Shown in pieces: positions 34,111 to 44,018 of a DNA stretch of 64,000 nucleotides. The notes below the pieces were generated by a model, which was not told the origin of the DNA, ran no database searches, and saw only the letters and a program-made list of their open reading frames with translations. The position numbers and the translations under genes were made by a program. Source of the stretch: [Clostridium] fimetarium (GTDB lineage Bacteria > Bacillota > Clostridia > Lachnospirales > Lachnospiraceae); assembly GCF_900111235.1 (NCBI RefSeq), contig NZ_FOJI01000010.1:1-64000 (forward strand), given 5' to 3'. Within the stretch, counting starts at the first letter, position 1; each line of letters starts with the position of its first letter.

Positions 34111-35481
34111 ATGAAATTATGGGGTGGACGTTTCACGAAAGAAACAGACAAACTAGTAAACAATTTTAACGCATCAATTTCTTTTGATCAGAAATTTTAT
34201 AAACAGGACATCACAGGTAGTCTTGCACATGTGGAAATGCTTGGAAAACAAGGCATAATTACGGAAGCTGAAAGCCTTGAAATTCAGAAAGGCCTAAAAG
34301 CGATTCTTTTTGATATTGAAACTGGTCTTCTTGAGATTTCTGACGAATATGAAGATATTCACAGCTTCGTAGAAGCTACTCTTATAGAACGTACTGGTGA
34401 TGTTGGCAAAAAACTTCATACAGGAAGAAGCCGAAATGATCAAGTTGCTCTTGATATGAAGCTTTATACAAGAGATGAAGTCCTCGCTGTTGATGAAGAA
34501 TTAAAAGAATTACTTCAGGTTATTCTTAGAATCATGAAGGAAAATACTGAAACTTATATGCCTGGTTTCACACATTTACAAAAAGCGCAGCCAGTTACGA
34601 TTGCTCACCATTTTGGAGCATATTTTGAAATGTTTAAGCGTGACCGCTCTCGTCTTTTTGATATTCATGAAAGAATGAACTACTGCCCACTCGGAGCTGG
34701 TGCTCTTGCAGGAACTACCTATCCACTTGATAGAGAACTTACAGCGAAGCTTCTTGGATTTGCTGGACCAACGCTTAACAGCATGGATTCTGTATCTGAC
34801 AGGGATTACCTAATTGAATTTTTAAGTGCTTTATCTACAATTATGATGCACCTAAGCCGTTTCTCTGAAGAAATCATTATTTGGAATTCAAATGAATATA
34901 GATTTATTGAGTTAGATGATGCTTATAGCACAGGTAGTAGCATTATGCCACAAAAGAAAAATCCAGATATTGCAGAACTTGTTCGTGGCAAGACTGGACG
35001 AGTATACGGAGCTCTTGTCTCTCTTCTTACTACAATGAAGGGAATCCCTCTCGCGTACAACAAAGACATGCAGGAGGACAAGGAATTTACATTTGATGCA
35101 ATTGATACTGTAAAGGGCTGTGTATCCCTTTTTAAGGGCATGATAGACACAATGAAGTTCAACAATACCAATATGGAGGCAAGTGCCAAAAACGGCTTCA
35201 CAAATGCCACAGACGCCGCTGACTACCTTGTCAAAAACGGAATCCCCTTCAGAGACGCTCACGGAATCGTTGGACAGCTGGTACTCTTCTGTATTGAAAA
35301 GAATATTTCTCTTGATGACATGACTCTTGCTGAATATAAAACAATCTGCCCAGTCTTCAAAGAGGATATCTACGAAGCCATTAGCTTAAAAACTTGCGTA
35401 GAAAAAAGGCTCACCATCGGCGCACCTAGTCCCACCGCAATGAACCAAGTAATTAAAATCTGTGAAGATTACCTAAAATAA
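34111..35481 (+). CDS. argH: Argininosuccinate lyase
   Basis: A 456-residue ArgH, the last step of arginine synthesis (argininosuccinate to arginine and fumarate). It begins MKLWGGRF, contains [10 protein letters not shown] and the family signature [12 protein letters not shown]. Start at the ATG eight bases after GGAGG; five extra upstream residues are in frame but overlap the ribosome-binding site. It follows the YfhO gene by 17 bases and ends in a strong terminator. No argG is nearby. Confidence 0.96.
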   Translation: MKLWGGRFTKETDKLVNNFNASISFDQKFYKQDITGSLAHVEMLGKQGIITEAESLEIQKGLKAILFDIETGLLEISDEYEDIHSFVEATLIERTGDVGKKLHTGRSRNDQVALDMKLYTRDEVLAVDEELKELLQVILRIMKENTETYMPGFTHLQKAQPVTIAHHFGAYFEMFKRDRSRLFDIHERMNYCPLGAGALAGTTYPLDRELTAKLLGFAGPTLNSMDSVSDRDYLIEFLSALSTIMMHLSRFSEEIIIWNSNEYRFIELDDAYSTGSSIMPQKKNPDIAELVRGKTGRVYGALVSLLTTMKGIPLAYNKDMQEDKEFTFDAIDTVKGCVSLFKGMIDTMKFNNTNMEASAKNGFTNATDAADYLVKNGIPFRDAHGIVGQLVLFCIEKNISLDDMTLAEYKTICPVFKEDIYEAISLKTCVEKRLTIGAPSPTAMNQVIKICEDYLK

Positions 35482-35506
35482 AAGCAGAATAATAACAAAC
35501 ATCTAT

Positions 35507-35538
35507 GGTTCCAGGAGTAACTTCCTGGAACCTTTTTT
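35507..35538 (+). terminator. Terminator of argH
   Basis: A 10-bp stem (GGTTCCAGGA with TCCTGGAACC, 6-base loop) is followed by TTTTTT, 26 bases after the argH stop. Confidence 0.9.
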
Positions 35539-35662
35539 CTATTCTATATAAATATACTTGCAATTCATACATGCTGCATTTATGATTCTATTAATTGGAA
35601 ATATATAACATGCGTTATGCCTCTAAATGGCCAATATATTTAATATGTAGCCTTTTTTATAC

Positions 35663-35745
35663 CCGAGTGGACATTTTTTTTACTCAACATGAAGCCTTTC
35701 CCCCTTTCGAGTGGACAATTTTTTCCCGCTCCGCATGAAGCCTTT
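35663..35745. repeat. Two-copy imperfect direct repeat
   Basis: The phrase CGAGTGGACA, a T-run, then CATGAAGCCTTT appears twice in tandem just before the hexamer repeat, with small differences. Part of the 640-base argH-sigma spacer, in which no gene is seen. Confidence 0.6.
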
Positions 35746-35814
35746 GCCTTTGCCTTTGCCTTTGCCTTTGCCTTTGCCTTTGCCTTTGCCTTTGCCTTTG
35801 CCTTTGCCTTTGCC
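35740..35814. repeat. Hexanucleotide tandem repeat (GCCTTT, about 12.5 copies)
   Basis: 75 bases of perfect GCCTTT repeats. The minus strand would read as an Ala-Lys repeat, but there is no plausible gene; treat as a simple repeat prone to slippage. Confidence 0.95.
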
Positions 35815-35846
35815 ACCAACATTAACCTTCTACCACCGTGTCGCCC

Positions 35847-36025
35847 GTGAATATAAATTTATAATGATTCATTTTGACTAGACCGGCTGAAAGCAACGCC
35901 AATGTTTTGTCAAGACTCAGATGAAAATCGAACGAAGTGAGACTTTTCATCATCCCTGAGGCTTGTAAAAAACATGTTGCTTGAAGGAAAGGCGTCAAAA
36001 TAAATCATTATAAATTTATATTCAC
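35847..36025. repeat. Structured intergenic element, family A, copy 1
   Basis: A 179-base near-palindrome. Outer arms of 32 bases pair with one mismatch (GTGAATATAAATTTATAATG at the left end). Inside, AAGCAAC pairs with GTTGCTT, and GATGAAAA pairs with TTTTCATC around the conserved loop CGAACGAAGTGAG. A second copy lies at 51204-51384. It shares the central 100 bases but has different, still complementary, arms. It could be a MITE-like element or a structured RNA. Confidence 0.8.
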
Positions 36026-36122
36026 TCAACACCCTCCCGAATTTTATTCCATGTCACAAAAGCAACCGCTGATTTGTTATTATTAATAGAACGTTCAAAA
36101 ATATAACAGGAAGGGACATCAG

Positions 36123-36704
36123 ATGATAACCATTAAGAAAAGTAATCTTAAAAAGATGGAACAATTATATGAATTATATGAATCTAAGATGTATTCCGTG
36201 GCTTATGGAATATTAAAAAATGTTGCACAGGCCGAGGATGTTGTACAAGATTCATTTATGAAGCTAACTGATTATCTTGACAAAATTAAAACTGTAGATG
36301 ATAGCAAAACAAAATGGTTAGCAATAACAATCGTTAAAACTACAGCAATCAATGTATATCGTAAAAACCAAAGGGAATCTTGGCTTTTCGAGTATATTGA
36401 AGAACAAGAAATGGAAGATCCCCACAATGTTATAGAAACCAAAATTATAAATATGCATAATCATGATATGCTTGAATCAGTAATGTTAGATATGCCTGAA
36501 ATATATAAGCAAGTAATAAAGCTTAGATATTTCTATGAATTATCAACAATAGAGATATCTGCGCTAACTGGTGTTGATAACCGTACAATAAGGAAACGTA
36601 TTGAACGGGCTAAAAAATTTATAATTGATAGAATTGGAGGATCTGAGAATGAAGAAAAAGCAGAACAATATGCAATGCTTAGGCAAAAAAATATCTATAG
36701 ATGA
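36123..36704 (+). CDS. ECF-type RNA polymerase sigma factor
   Basis: A 193-residue sigma-70 family protein with region 2 (about 12-75; LKNVAQAEDVVQDSFMKL) and region 4 (about 120-180; LRYFYELSTIEISALTGVDN). ATG start behind AGGAAGGG. Its 3' end overlaps the next gene by 56 bases, indicating coupled translation with a membrane protein that probably controls it. Target promoters are not identifiable here. Confidence 0.88.
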   Translation: MITIKKSNLKKMEQLYELYESKMYSVAYGILKNVAQAEDVVQDSFMKLTDYLDKIKTVDDSKTKWLAITIVKTTAINVYRKNQRESWLFEYIEEQEMEDPHNVIETKIINMHNHDMLESVMLDMPEIYKQVIKLRYFYELSTIEISALTGVDNRTIRKRIERAKKFIIDRIGGSENEEKAEQYAMLRQKNIYR

Positions 36705-38106
36705 ATTTGATAAGGATGATTCAATTCACACTTTTTCAGACAGCTATGAAAATAATAAGAAGGATCTATTAAATAAAATCAAATTAAAGGATAACATAAA
36801 AAATACCACAAGAAGAAAAGCCCTTATTGCGGCGGCCTGTGTAGCTATACTTTGTATCCCAGCATCAGTATTTGCAGCAAATGCAGTTATAGAAGGTTTA
36901 AGGGTAAATAAGGAGCAGACTAATAAATATGCAGTCGAATATAATTTTGAAAATGATGCAACACAAGGAAATGTAAACTCAGAATTATATCACTCAAACG
37001 TTAAGTTTCAATATGGTTACTTACCAGATGGTTATAAAGAAGATCAACCTCCTAGTAATAAATTTTCATTCGATGGTAGTTGGTTTTCAAACCAAAATAT
37101 ATCCGTACTTTTAAATGGTGTGGATGACAAATCGAAATTCTCTTTTGCCAATGTTTTAGAAACAACGGATATAACCATAATTAATTATAATGCATCTTTG
37201 TTACATTTAAATGCTACTGATATAAAAGATTTCAGTAAGATACTTTTAGTATTTTATAATGATTATGGGTATACGCTTCAAATATATGCACAGGAGAGTG
37301 TACCGGATGATGAACTAATTAAAATTGCTGAAAATTTACAATTAGTTGCGTGTAGCAAAGAGGAAGCAATCTCAGTTTCTTACAAAACTTCAACGGTAGC
37401 TACTGTTTCAGCACCAACTGTTTCATCAACAGTAACAAATAATGTTGATGATAGTAATTTTTTAAACAAAGGTGATTCCTTTAAGGGTATTAACACTACT
37501 CAATATAATTCACCGGATTTAACATATACTGTTCAAAATGTTGAAGTCAGAGACTCCATTAAAGATTTAGATATTTCTGGATTTGGATATGATTATGAGA
37601 ATGTAAAACAAAATGTCGATTCTGATGGGAATTTAGTACCATTTATTCAAAAAATAATCACTAAAGGTGATGGCCAAACCAGTGTAGATACAATCGTTGG
37701 GCAAACTTCAAGTGATTTAAAGCTAATATATGTAACAATGAAAGTTAAAAATACAAGTGATCATTTAGTCGATCAAGTGAAAATAACTCCACAGATTTGC
37801 TGCCTTTTGAATAATAACGGGACATTAAGTTTACCCGCTAGTAACAAATATTCAAGTAAAGCTGGATTCGGTGAAGGCTGGAGTGTATATTGTTCAAAAT
37901 CTACAATGTATAATGATAATCCAAATTCAACAGAGTCAAAGCAATTGCTTATCCAAAGAACCTCAATTCAGGCGAATGAAGAATTTGAATATCATGTAGC
38001 TTATATCGTAAATGCAGAAAATATGAATAATATGGTGTTATTCTTCAATGCAAAAGGAAGAATAGTAGCAAACGACACACAACAAACGATTATTAAATTG
38101 TATTAA
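36649..38106 (+). CDS. DUF4179-like membrane protein, probable anti-sigma partner
   Basis: A 485-residue protein with a short cytoplasmic N-terminus (about 1-62), one transmembrane helix (about 63-82; ALIAAACVAILCIPASVFAA) and a large outer part. The layout matches DUF4179 proteins commonly encoded after ECF sigma genes. The second half (about 270-485) has a beta-rich region like the DUF5068/DUF4352 type of outer domain (LKLIYVTMKVKNTSDHLV); that naming is uncertain. Start at the ATG eight bases after GGAGG inside the sigma gene. It probably holds the sigma factor at the membrane until a signal arrives; this is inferred from gene order. Confidence 0.8.
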   Translation: MKKKQNNMQCLGKKISIDEFDKDDSIHTFSDSYENNKKDLLNKIKLKDNIKNTTRRKALIAAACVAILCIPASVFAANAVIEGLRVNKEQTNKYAVEYNFENDATQGNVNSELYHSNVKFQYGYLPDGYKEDQPPSNKFSFDGSWFSNQNISVLLNGVDDKSKFSFANVLETTDITIINYNASLLHLNATDIKDFSKILLVFYNDYGYTLQIYAQESVPDDELIKIAENLQLVACSKEEAISVSYKTSTVATVSAPTVSSTVTNNVDDSNFLNKGDSFKGINTTQYNSPDLTYTVQNVEVRDSIKDLDISGFGYDYENVKQNVDSDGNLVPFIQKIITKGDGQTSVDTIVGQTSSDLKLIYVTMKVKNTSDHLVDQVKITPQICCLLNNNGTLSLPASNKYSSKAGFGEGWSVYCSKSTMYNDNPNSTESKQLLIQRTSIQANEEFEYHVAYIVNAENMNNMVLFFNAKGRIVANDTQQTIIKLY

Positions 38107-38142
38107 TATCTTACTTGCCTATTTATTAGTCATCGTTAAGAC

Positions 38143-38190
38143 AAAACATAAGAAACGGGATTGCTAGCGCAATCCCGTTCCTTATGTTTT
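38143..38190. terminator. Bidirectional terminator
   Basis: A stem of about 22 bp (AAAACATAAG, one mismatch, ACGGGATTGC and its complement) with a very short loop. It lies between the convergent DUF4179-like and mscS-type genes and has A/T-runs at both ends. Confidence 0.9.
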
Positions 38191-38192
38191 AC

Positions 38193-39077
38193 TTATATTA
38201 TAACATCTGACTCTTTTTTTAGATTGATATCCATTTTATTAAACGGAATCTCAATTCCATTATCATTAAACACTTCAAGAAATCTCTCAAGAAGTTCACA
38301 CTTCGTATCCCAATAATTCCCGGTATTAACCCAAGCTCTTGTTTCAAGAAGCACACGACTATCCTCAAGGCTCTTGACAATCACGGTAATTTCTTGATCC
38401 TTGAATATCTGTGGTTGATCTACTAAAATATCATGCAATAATCCTTTCGCTTTCTTAATATCAGAGGTGTACCCAATCGGAATCTCAATATCAATTCGCC
38501 TTGTATCTTGCGAACAGACATTTGTAACACTTGAATTAGCAAGCGTACCATTTGGTATCGTAATCGTCTTATTATCAAGTGTGAGTAGTTTTGTATATAA
38601 TAAATCAATTACCTTTACGGTACCTTCATTTACTCCAGATACAATATAATCGTCAACTCTGAACGGCTTAAATATGAGTATCAGAACTCCACCTGCAAAA
38701 TTTGACAGACTTCCTTGTAATGCAAGTCCAAATGCAAGTCCAGCCGTACCTAACAATGCAACAAATGTACTTGTTTCAAATCCTAATATTTTGATGATCT
38801 GAATTAATATTATTATATATGCAGCAAATCGCGTAAGAGAACATAAGAACTTAACAACGCCTGTATCTAATCCTGTTTTTCCCAATGCTTTGTTCATTAT
38901 CTTTACGCCTAATTGTATTAATTTCTTACCGATAAACCATATAACAATTGCTAAGATAAGCTTCCACGCATATAGTTGCACCCCCGCTAGGAAGCCATTT
39001 CGTATATTCTTTAAATTTTCTACCGAAAAGAATTCAATTACTTCAGTTGGTGTTGTCGTCAAATAAAATATATTCAT
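38193..39077 (-). CDS. Small-conductance mechanosensitive channel (MscS family)
   Basis: A 294-residue channel with three N-terminal transmembrane helices. The pore-lining TM3 is the Gly/Ala-rich segment LLGTAGLAFGLALQGSLSNF, followed by the beta domain (GTVKVIDLLYTKLLTLDNKT, IPNG) and the C-terminal mixed domain. It releases solutes upon hypo-osmotic shock. ATG start behind AAAGGCG. Single gene between a bidirectional terminator and glgB. Confidence 0.93.
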   Translation of the reverse strand: MNIFYLTTTPTEVIEFFSVENLKNIRNGFLAGVQLYAWKLILAIVIWFIGKKLIQLGVKIMNKALGKTGLDTGVVKFLCSLTRFAAYIIILIQIIKILGFETSTFVALLGTAGLAFGLALQGSLSNFAGGVLILIFKPFRVDDYIVSGVNEGTVKVIDLLYTKLLTLDNKTITIPNGTLANSSVTNVCSQDTRRIDIEIPIGYTSDIKKAKGLLHDILVDQPQIFKDQEITVIVKSLEDSRVLLETRAWVNTGNYWDTKCELLERFLEVFNDNGIEIPFNKMDINLKKESDVII

Positions 39078-39123
39078 TTTTTATATCGCCTTTCAGATAG
39101 CTTTCATACTTGAAACTTTCATA

Positions 39124-41490
39124 TTAATTAGGTAGTATTTTAATCTTCTTTTTCACATTTGTTTTTGATCCAGATTTTTCTCCACCAGTTTTTTTAATTT
39201 CATTATGGTTGTTGCCTGACTTCGTTGATTTTTGCTTGGGTTTTACAACCGTATCCTTTATAAGCTTAACTTCATCCTCTTGTGTAAATGGAATAAATCT
39301 TAAAACGGATATTCCAAGCGGTGGCACTGTAATTGTGATAGAATCTTTCTTGCCATCGCATGGTTCTTCTTTTGAATTCTTAATTCTAGCATTGACTTTT
39401 CCTTCTCCGCCATATTTTACTGCATCGCTGTTAAATATTTCTTTATATTTACCTCGCTTATTAACGCCAACTTGATACTTAACTCTAGTTACAGGTGTGA
39501 AATTTGCAATTATCAAAAGTTCTTCTCCATCAGAAGCCTTTCTCACAAATGAAAGTATTGTTTCCTCTACTGCACTATTGTTAATCCACTGAAATCCATT
39601 TGTGGTATAATCCTGCTCATATAAAGCTTGCTCACTAACATATAGTTTATTCAGATCTCTGACATATAGCTGCATGTTTGCGTTATTAATATCCTCTTCT
39701 AGAAGGCTCCATTGAACATTGTTTAATTGAGACCACTCGTCATATTGTCCAAAATCCTGTCCCATAAATAATAATTTCTTACCTGGATGCGTAAACATAT
39801 AACCATAGGTAGCCCTTAAGTTTGCAAACTTCTGTTTTGATGAATTCCCAGGCATCTTTTCAATCATGGATTTCTTACCAACCATAACTTCTTCATGCGA
39901 AATACCAAGTAAAAAGTTCTCACTATAAGCATAAATCATGCTAAATGATAGCTCGTTATAATATCCCTTTCTATAAATAGGATCTAGTTTCATAAATTCT
40001 ATAAAATCATGCATCCATCCATTATTCCATTTGTAATCGAACCCAAGTGATTCTTCTTCAACTTTGCCCGTAACCCTTGGCCAAGCTGTAGATTCCTCTG
40101 CAATCAAAATGATACTATGATTGCGCTTTTTAAAAATCGAATTCAGATGCTTCATAAGTTCAATTGCTTCAAGATTTTCTTTGCCACCATAGATATTGGC
40201 AATCCACTCTCCTGCATTCTTCCCATAATCACGATATAGCATCGGTGCAAATTCATCCATTTTAATTCCATCCACATGATAATGTTCAACCAGCATCAAC
40301 GCACTTCCAATAAGAAAGTTACTAACCTCTGGCCTGCCATAATTAAATAAATATGTATTCTTGTCTGGATGTGAATTTAGCCTAGAATCCGCATACTCAT
40401 AAAGACAACTGCCATCAAATTCAGATAGCCCATATGAATCTTTTGAAAAACGAGACATTACCCAATCAATAATAACACCAATTCCTGCCTGATGAAGCTG
40501 GTCAATCAAATACTTAAAGTCATCCGGATTTCCAAATCTACTTGTGGGCGCATAAAATCCCGTTACATGATATCCAAGTGATTGGTCAGATGAAAATTCA
40601 TTGACTGGCATTAATTCAACATGTGTATATCCCATATCCTTCACATACGCAATTAACATAGGTGCTAATTCCCTATAGTTATAGTATTTTCTCTTATCAT
40701 CAGGCTTTTTAAATGATCCTAAATGTATCTCATATATAGACATCGGCCTTTCAAATGAATTAATAGAAACGTTACTATCCATCCACTTTTTATCATTCCA
40801 TTGATAATTTTCAATATCATATACAACGGATGCTGTGTTAGGTTTTACCTCTGAATAAAAACCATATGGATCAGCTTTGAGCATTACAAGCCCACCTTTG
40901 CATTTCACCTCATATTTGTATATGTCATTCACTCCAATTCCCGGAATAAAAATATCAAATACTCCACTTTGTCCAAGCCTTCGCATCTGATAATCTCTTC
41001 CATCCCACAAATCAAAATCTCCTACAACACTTATCCGTAAAGCATTCGGTGCCCAAGCCGCAAAATTCACTCCGCTGACTCCATCAATCGTCATGACATG
41101 CGCACCCAACATCTTGTAAACACTATAATTGACGCCCGCATTAAATGCTTTTAAATCAGCCTCTTTAATAACTGATTTAAAATTATATGCATCCATTATT
41201 TCAGTTTTTTTACCATTTTTATCTTCAATGATCAATGTATAATTCTGTGTCTTTTTACCGGGTAACAACAAGGCAAAAAATCCAGCCTCATCTACCTTTT
41301 CCATCTCATATAACTTATTCTTTTCTATTACTTTTACCCATACGCATACAGCCTTTGGCTTAAAGGTCTGTATTAAGAAACCGCTATCACACACATGACC
41401 ACCTAGTAAATCATGTGGTTTATCACATTCTGAATATACTATACTTTCGATTTCTGGCCAATTCATAAGCCTATACAAATTTTTGTCCAT
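39124..41490 (-). CDS. glgB: 1,4-alpha-glucan branching enzyme homologue with altered active-site residues
   Basis: A 788-residue GlgB-like GH13 protein: N-terminal CBM48 (about 10-230), barrel (about 235-620), C-terminal beta domain and a Lys-rich extension of about 50 residues. Overall alignment to GlgB is good (VSNFLIGSALMLVEHYHVDG, AEESTAWP, YMFTHPGKKLLFMGQDFGQ). Yet conserved GH13 positions differ: DWVPxHF is DWVMSRF (His to Arg), RVDAV is KMDEF (Arg to Lys), and SHDEV is SHEEV (the third catalytic Asp to Glu). The nucleophile Asp and acid/base Glu are kept. Activity may be altered or lost. A second, canonical glgB may exist elsewhere. No other glycogen genes are nearby. Confidence 0.85.
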   Translation of the reverse strand: MDKNLYRLMNWPEIESIVYSECDKPHDLLGGHVCDSGFLIQTFKPKAVCVWVKVIEKNKLYEMEKVDEAGFFALLLPGKKTQNYTLIIEDKNGKKTEIMDAYNFKSVIKEADLKAFNAGVNYSVYKMLGAHVMTIDGVSGVNFAAWAPNALRISVVGDFDLWDGRDYQMRRLGQSGVFDIFIPGIGVNDIYKYEVKCKGGLVMLKADPYGFYSEVKPNTASVVYDIENYQWNDKKWMDSNVSINSFERPMSIYEIHLGSFKKPDDKRKYYNYRELAPMLIAYVKDMGYTHVELMPVNEFSSDQSLGYHVTGFYAPTSRFGNPDDFKYLIDQLHQAGIGVIIDWVMSRFSKDSYGLSEFDGSCLYEYADSRLNSHPDKNTYLFNYGRPEVSNFLIGSALMLVEHYHVDGIKMDEFAPMLYRDYGKNAGEWIANIYGGKENLEAIELMKHLNSIFKKRNHSIILIAEESTAWPRVTGKVEEESLGFDYKWNNGWMHDFIEFMKLDPIYRKGYYNELSFSMIYAYSENFLLGISHEEVMVGKKSMIEKMPGNSSKQKFANLRATYGYMFTHPGKKLLFMGQDFGQYDEWSQLNNVQWSLLEEDINNANMQLYVRDLNKLYVSEQALYEQDYTTNGFQWINNSAVEETILSFVRKASDGEELLIIANFTPVTRVKYQVGVNKRGKYKEIFNSDAVKYGGEGKVNARIKNSKEEPCDGKKDSITITVPPLGISVLRFIPFTQEDEVKLIKDTVVKPKQKSTKSGNNHNEIKKTGGEKSGSKTNVKKKIKILPN

Positions 41491-41530
41491 CTAATCTCCC
41501 CCCCTATGCTAACAATTATCAAGCTTATAT

Positions 41531-42379
41531 TTATATGTTCTTTTCCACCCATACTTTAAACATATCTACCCAGCATGCACATTCCGGCTGAAATTTACTT
41601 CCGTCCTTCATATCCGTTTCTCTAGTTGCTAATCCAAGTCCATGGCTTCCATTTGGAAATATGTGTAACTCAAAAGGAACCTTGTTTTTCCTCAATGCAT
41701 TTGCAAATAGCAATGAATTTTCCATTGCCACTGAACCATCTTGAACTGTATGCCATAAAAATGTAATTGGAGTATCTGCATCTACCCTATTTTCCAAAGA
41801 AACCAATTCTAATTTTTTATCATAATCTTTCCCAAGAATTCTTACAAATGATGGGCGATGAGCATATTCACCAGAAGTAATTACTGGATATCCAAGAAGT
41901 ATTCCATTCGGTCTAATATCTTTTTGTGTTAATTTGAGCGTGTTATTTACAAAATCTTTTAGTATATCTTTATTCCACATTGTTCCAAGACTTGCGGCAA
42001 CATGTCCCCCCGAAGAGAACCCTGCAATAACGATTTTATTAGGATCAATGCTCCATTCATCTGCGTGTGCTCTTGCGTATGCAATTGTATATGCCGCTTC
42101 AAACAGTGCACATGGAAGTTCATTCGGAATAAGACTGTACTTTAAAATACATGCATTAAATCCAAAACTATTCATCTTAATTGCGATTGCCTCACCTTCA
42201 CGAGGTGAATGATGCTCATAGCCACCACCTGGACAGATAATTACAAGTGGACGCTTCCGTTCTCCTTGATATTCGGGATAGCTATCTAAAATATAAGTTG
42301 TTATTATTGCTTTATTATCATTATGTTTGATTTCTAACGCCTCATAATCAATATCGATATTAATTGTCTCGTGTAACAT
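41531..42379 (-). CDS. Alpha/beta-hydrolase, acetyl-esterase/lipase type
   Basis: A 282-residue serine esterase with the oxyanion motif ICPGGGYEHHSPREGE, nucleophile in GFSSGGH and the catalytic His in PNGSHGLGL. It resembles acetylxylan- or carbohydrate-esterase-like members of this family. No signal peptide, so it is probably intracellular and acts on imported acetylated sugars. It is 40 bases upstream of the branching-enzyme homologue on the same strand, so the two are probably cotranscribed. Substrate unknown. Confidence 0.85.
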   Translation of the reverse strand: MLHETINIDIDYEALEIKHNDNKAIITTYILDSYPEYQGERKRPLVIICPGGGYEHHSPREGEAIAIKMNSFGFNACILKYSLIPNELPCALFEAAYTIAYARAHADEWSIDPNKIVIAGFSSGGHVAASLGTMWNKDILKDFVNNTLKLTQKDIRPNGILLGYPVITSGEYAHRPSFVRILGKDYDKKLELVSLENRVDADTPITFLWHTVQDGSVAMENSLLFANALRKNKVPFELHIFPNGSHGLGLATRETDMKDGSKFQPECACWVDMFKVWVEKNI

Positions 42380-42562
42380 ATTATTTCTCCTTTTTTTAGA
42401 TGAATATAATCAGTTAATAACAAAAATTATACAATGTTTTTATGAAATAGTAAAGGCAAAATCTAATTGTACTTTTGTTCATTTTGTGGTAATATCTTAA
42501 TTAATCAATAGTTTTTTTGAGTATATTCAACAACTACTTGTACAGGAAGGGACTCTTCTTAT

Positions 42563-43930
42563 ATGGAAAATAATGATATCAAAAAAATAATAGCTCCTTC
42601 GCCGATGATGACTGAAGATGGCAAAAACGAATTATATTTATATTCTCTAAAAAAAATGGCAGATCGTAATGCAGAAGTTGACCGTTACTCTCTCACAGGA
42701 TTATATGGTAATGTAGCATTTTTCTATAAAGCAAATGAATGTCTTCACACCCATCTAGGTAAACAATATGCACTTATACGAATGGATATATATCGATTCA
42801 AAACCATTAATGAATTCTGCGGGCGGACCGAGGGTGATAAGTTACTAGTTTATATTTCAGACTGCTTTAAAAAATATGAAGCTGAAGATGCAGTTGCAGG
42901 GCATTTGCGTGCTGATATTTTTGCATTGTGTACCCCTTATAAAACAGACCAAGATTTAATTAATATAGTACATGATATCGCCCAAAAAATTGAGAGCTTT
43001 CCGCTTCCTTGTAAGATTTTGCCAGCATTTGGAATATGTAAATCTGAATTTGGCATGGATATTAGTCTTTTAATCGATTACGCAAATCTTGCACTGCAGA
43101 CAGTAAAGGGACGTGTTTTTTCATGCTATGCATTTTATGATGAAACATTACGTCAACAGTTATTATATGAAAAGAAAATCGAAAATGAAATCATACCAGC
43201 TTTAAACAATCATGATTTAGAAGTATACATACAGCCCAAAGTAAATATGCTTACCAAAGAAATCATTGGTGGAGAGGCCCTGCTTCGCTGGAATCACCCA
43301 CAGGATGGATTTTTATTACCGATTCAGTTTATTCCTGTACTTGAAAAGAGTGGCTATATTGTAGATGTCGACAAATATGTTTGGGAAGAAGTATTTCATT
43401 CCCTCCGCCAATGGATAGACAAAGGCTATAAAGTTGTTCCTATCTCATTAAATGTTTCTAGGTTACATTCCTATCAAACTGATTTTGAACAAGTATTATA
43501 TGGACTAGCTGAAAAATATAATATTTCTCGTGATCTGGTTCAATTAGAGTTAACCGAAAGTGCATTAACCGAAAATACTGAACTTGTATTGAAAACAATG
43601 AGTAATTTACAAAAAAATGGTTTTTACCTATCAATGGATGATTTTGGATCTGGTTATTCTTCTATGAATATGTTAAAAGATGAACCGATAGATGAGATTA
43701 AGATTGACCGTGTGTTTTTAAGTGATATTTCCACAATAAAAAGTCGTATTATTATCAAGCATATGATTTCCATGATGACTGATTTAAACATCAATATTAT
43801 TGCCGAAGGAATTGAAACCCTTGAGCAAGCTGATTTTATGCTTGAATGCGGATGCTACAGAGCACAAGGCTTCCTATACTACCGCCCAATGCCAATGTCA
43901 GAATTCGAAAAATTACTACAACTAATTTAA
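42563..43930 (+). CDS. GGDEF-like/EAL protein, probable cyclic-di-GMP phosphodiesterase
   Basis: A 455-residue cytoplasmic protein with a degenerate GGDEF domain (about 45-190) and an EAL domain (about 200-450). The GGDEF signature is replaced by LRADIF, so cyclase activity is not expected. The EAL domain keeps EALLRW, DDFGSGYSS and the Glu in AEGIETLEQ, so it probably hydrolyses cyclic-di-GMP. No membrane or sensor domain is visible. ATG start behind AGGAAGGG. Single gene that ends just before a family B hairpin element. Confidence 0.9.
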   Translation: MENNDIKKIIAPSPMMTEDGKNELYLYSLKKMADRNAEVDRYSLTGLYGNVAFFYKANECLHTHLGKQYALIRMDIYRFKTINEFCGRTEGDKLLVYISDCFKKYEAEDAVAGHLRADIFALCTPYKTDQDLINIVHDIAQKIESFPLPCKILPAFGICKSEFGMDISLLIDYANLALQTVKGRVFSCYAFYDETLRQQLLYEKKIENEIIPALNNHDLEVYIQPKVNMLTKEIIGGEALLRWNHPQDGFLLPIQFIPVLEKSGYIVDVDKYVWEEVFHSLRQWIDKGYKVVPISLNVSRLHSYQTDFEQVLYGLAEKYNISRDLVQLELTESALTENTELVLKTMSNLQKNGFYLSMDDFGSGYSSMNMLKDEPIDEIKIDRVFLSDISTIKSRIIIKHMISMMTDLNINIIAEGIETLEQADFMLECGCYRAQGFLYYRPMPMSEFEKLLQLI

Positions 43931-44018
43931 TTACTTTTATTTCTTTAACATCTTTTACTTCTTTTACGCTTTTTACGCTTTTTACGCCCTTATTCATTGG
44001 ATTGTCACAACAGACCAG

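Noticed and set aside
35640-35822. Minus-strand Ala-Lys repeat open frame
   Set aside because: It arises from the GCCTTT hexamer array; no start site or homologue, and flanking residues are arbitrary.
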